DNA of 5,943 nt. Source: JBMYYE01 sp049609065 (GTDB lineage Bacteria > Pseudomonadota > Alphaproteobacteria > Rhodobacterales > Rhodobacteraceae). The position numbers and the translations under genes were made by a program. Positions within the stretch are counted from its first letter, which is position 1; each line of letters opens with the position of its first letter. Shown piece after piece: positions 5,799-5,943 of this stretch. A model generated the notes under the pieces. That model did no database searches and was not told the origin of the DNA. It saw only the letters and a program-made list of their open reading frames with translations. The stretch covers positions 1 to 5,943 of the forward strand of contig JBMYYE010000124.1 of assembly GCA_049609065.1 (NCBI GenBank). Direction: 5' to 3'.

Positions 5799-5943
5799 AT
5801 GACAAATATTCAAGACCGCATTGTGCGCTACGGCGACCTGAAACCCTGTAAAACAGCGTTCATTGACGCCCATACGCCGGGGTCAGATCAAAAAGAAAAC
5901 TTTACCATTATTGGTGGCGGCGTTTCAGAAAGCCCAGACCAAC
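5799..5943 (+). CDS. 5' end of a gene, possible cupin-type protein (truncated by window)
   Basis: ATG 5799 opens a frame that stays open to the right edge, giving 48 codons (MTNIQDRIVRYGDLKPCKTA...). A GGAG site 7 nt upstream supports translation. The visible residues have no signal peptide or membrane segment. The stretch FIDAHTPGSDQKENFTIIG followed by a Gly-rich turn reminds me of the N-terminal arm of cupin-domain proteins found near similar catabolic genes in roseobacters. The metal-binding cupin motifs would lie beyond the window, so this is a weak family guess. It is separated from the upstream operon by a 150-bp gap with palindromes. It may therefore have its own promoter while belonging to the same pathway. 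Confidence 0.7.
   Translation, partial: MTNIQDRIVRYGDLKPCKTAFIDAHTPGSDQKENFTIIGGGVSESPDQ

Overview
The window looks like part of a chromosomal catabolic operon from an alphaproteobacterium, most likely a marine Rhodobacteraceae (roseobacter-group) member. This is inference. It rests on dense one-direction gene packing, moderate GC content, and the feel of the protein families (HpsN-type HisD homologue, LacI regulator, SDR, SnoaL/NTF2-like proteins). No rRNA, tRNA, mobile element or CRISPR is visible.

Layout, all on the + strand: (1) a single-domain SnoaL/NTF2-like protein whose start may lie at or beyond the left edge (4-531); (2) a histidinol-dehydrogenase-family NAD-dependent alcohol dehydrogenase resembling sulfopropanediol 3-dehydrogenase HpsN (547-1857); (3) a protein made of two SnoaL/NTF2-like domains (1857-2900); (4) a classical short-chain dehydrogenase/reductase (2897-3661); (5) a LacI-family regulator (3658-4677); (6) a second double-domain SnoaL/NTF2-like protein (4674-5648). 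Genes 2 to 6 are joined by one TAATG junction and three ATGA junctions, so they are almost certainly co-transcribed and translationally coupled. Gene 1 is only 15 nt upstream of gene 2. A 150-bp gap (5649-5798) with strong inverted repeats follows. Then comes the 5' end of another gene (5799 to the right edge), perhaps a cupin-type protein.

Reading of function: two dehydrogenases of different families plus a sugar-type LacI repressor suggest regulated oxidation of a polyol, sugar acid or hydroxylated organosulfur compound. The unusual part is that the other three operon genes encode five NTF2-fold domains. That fold is used by small-molecule isomerases, dehydratases, epoxide hydrolases and aldol cyclases. 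The C-terminal domain of gene 3 is clearly paralogous to gene 1. I know of no characterised pathway with this combination. The substrate cannot be named from the sequence, and no transporter or downstream lyase lies in the window.
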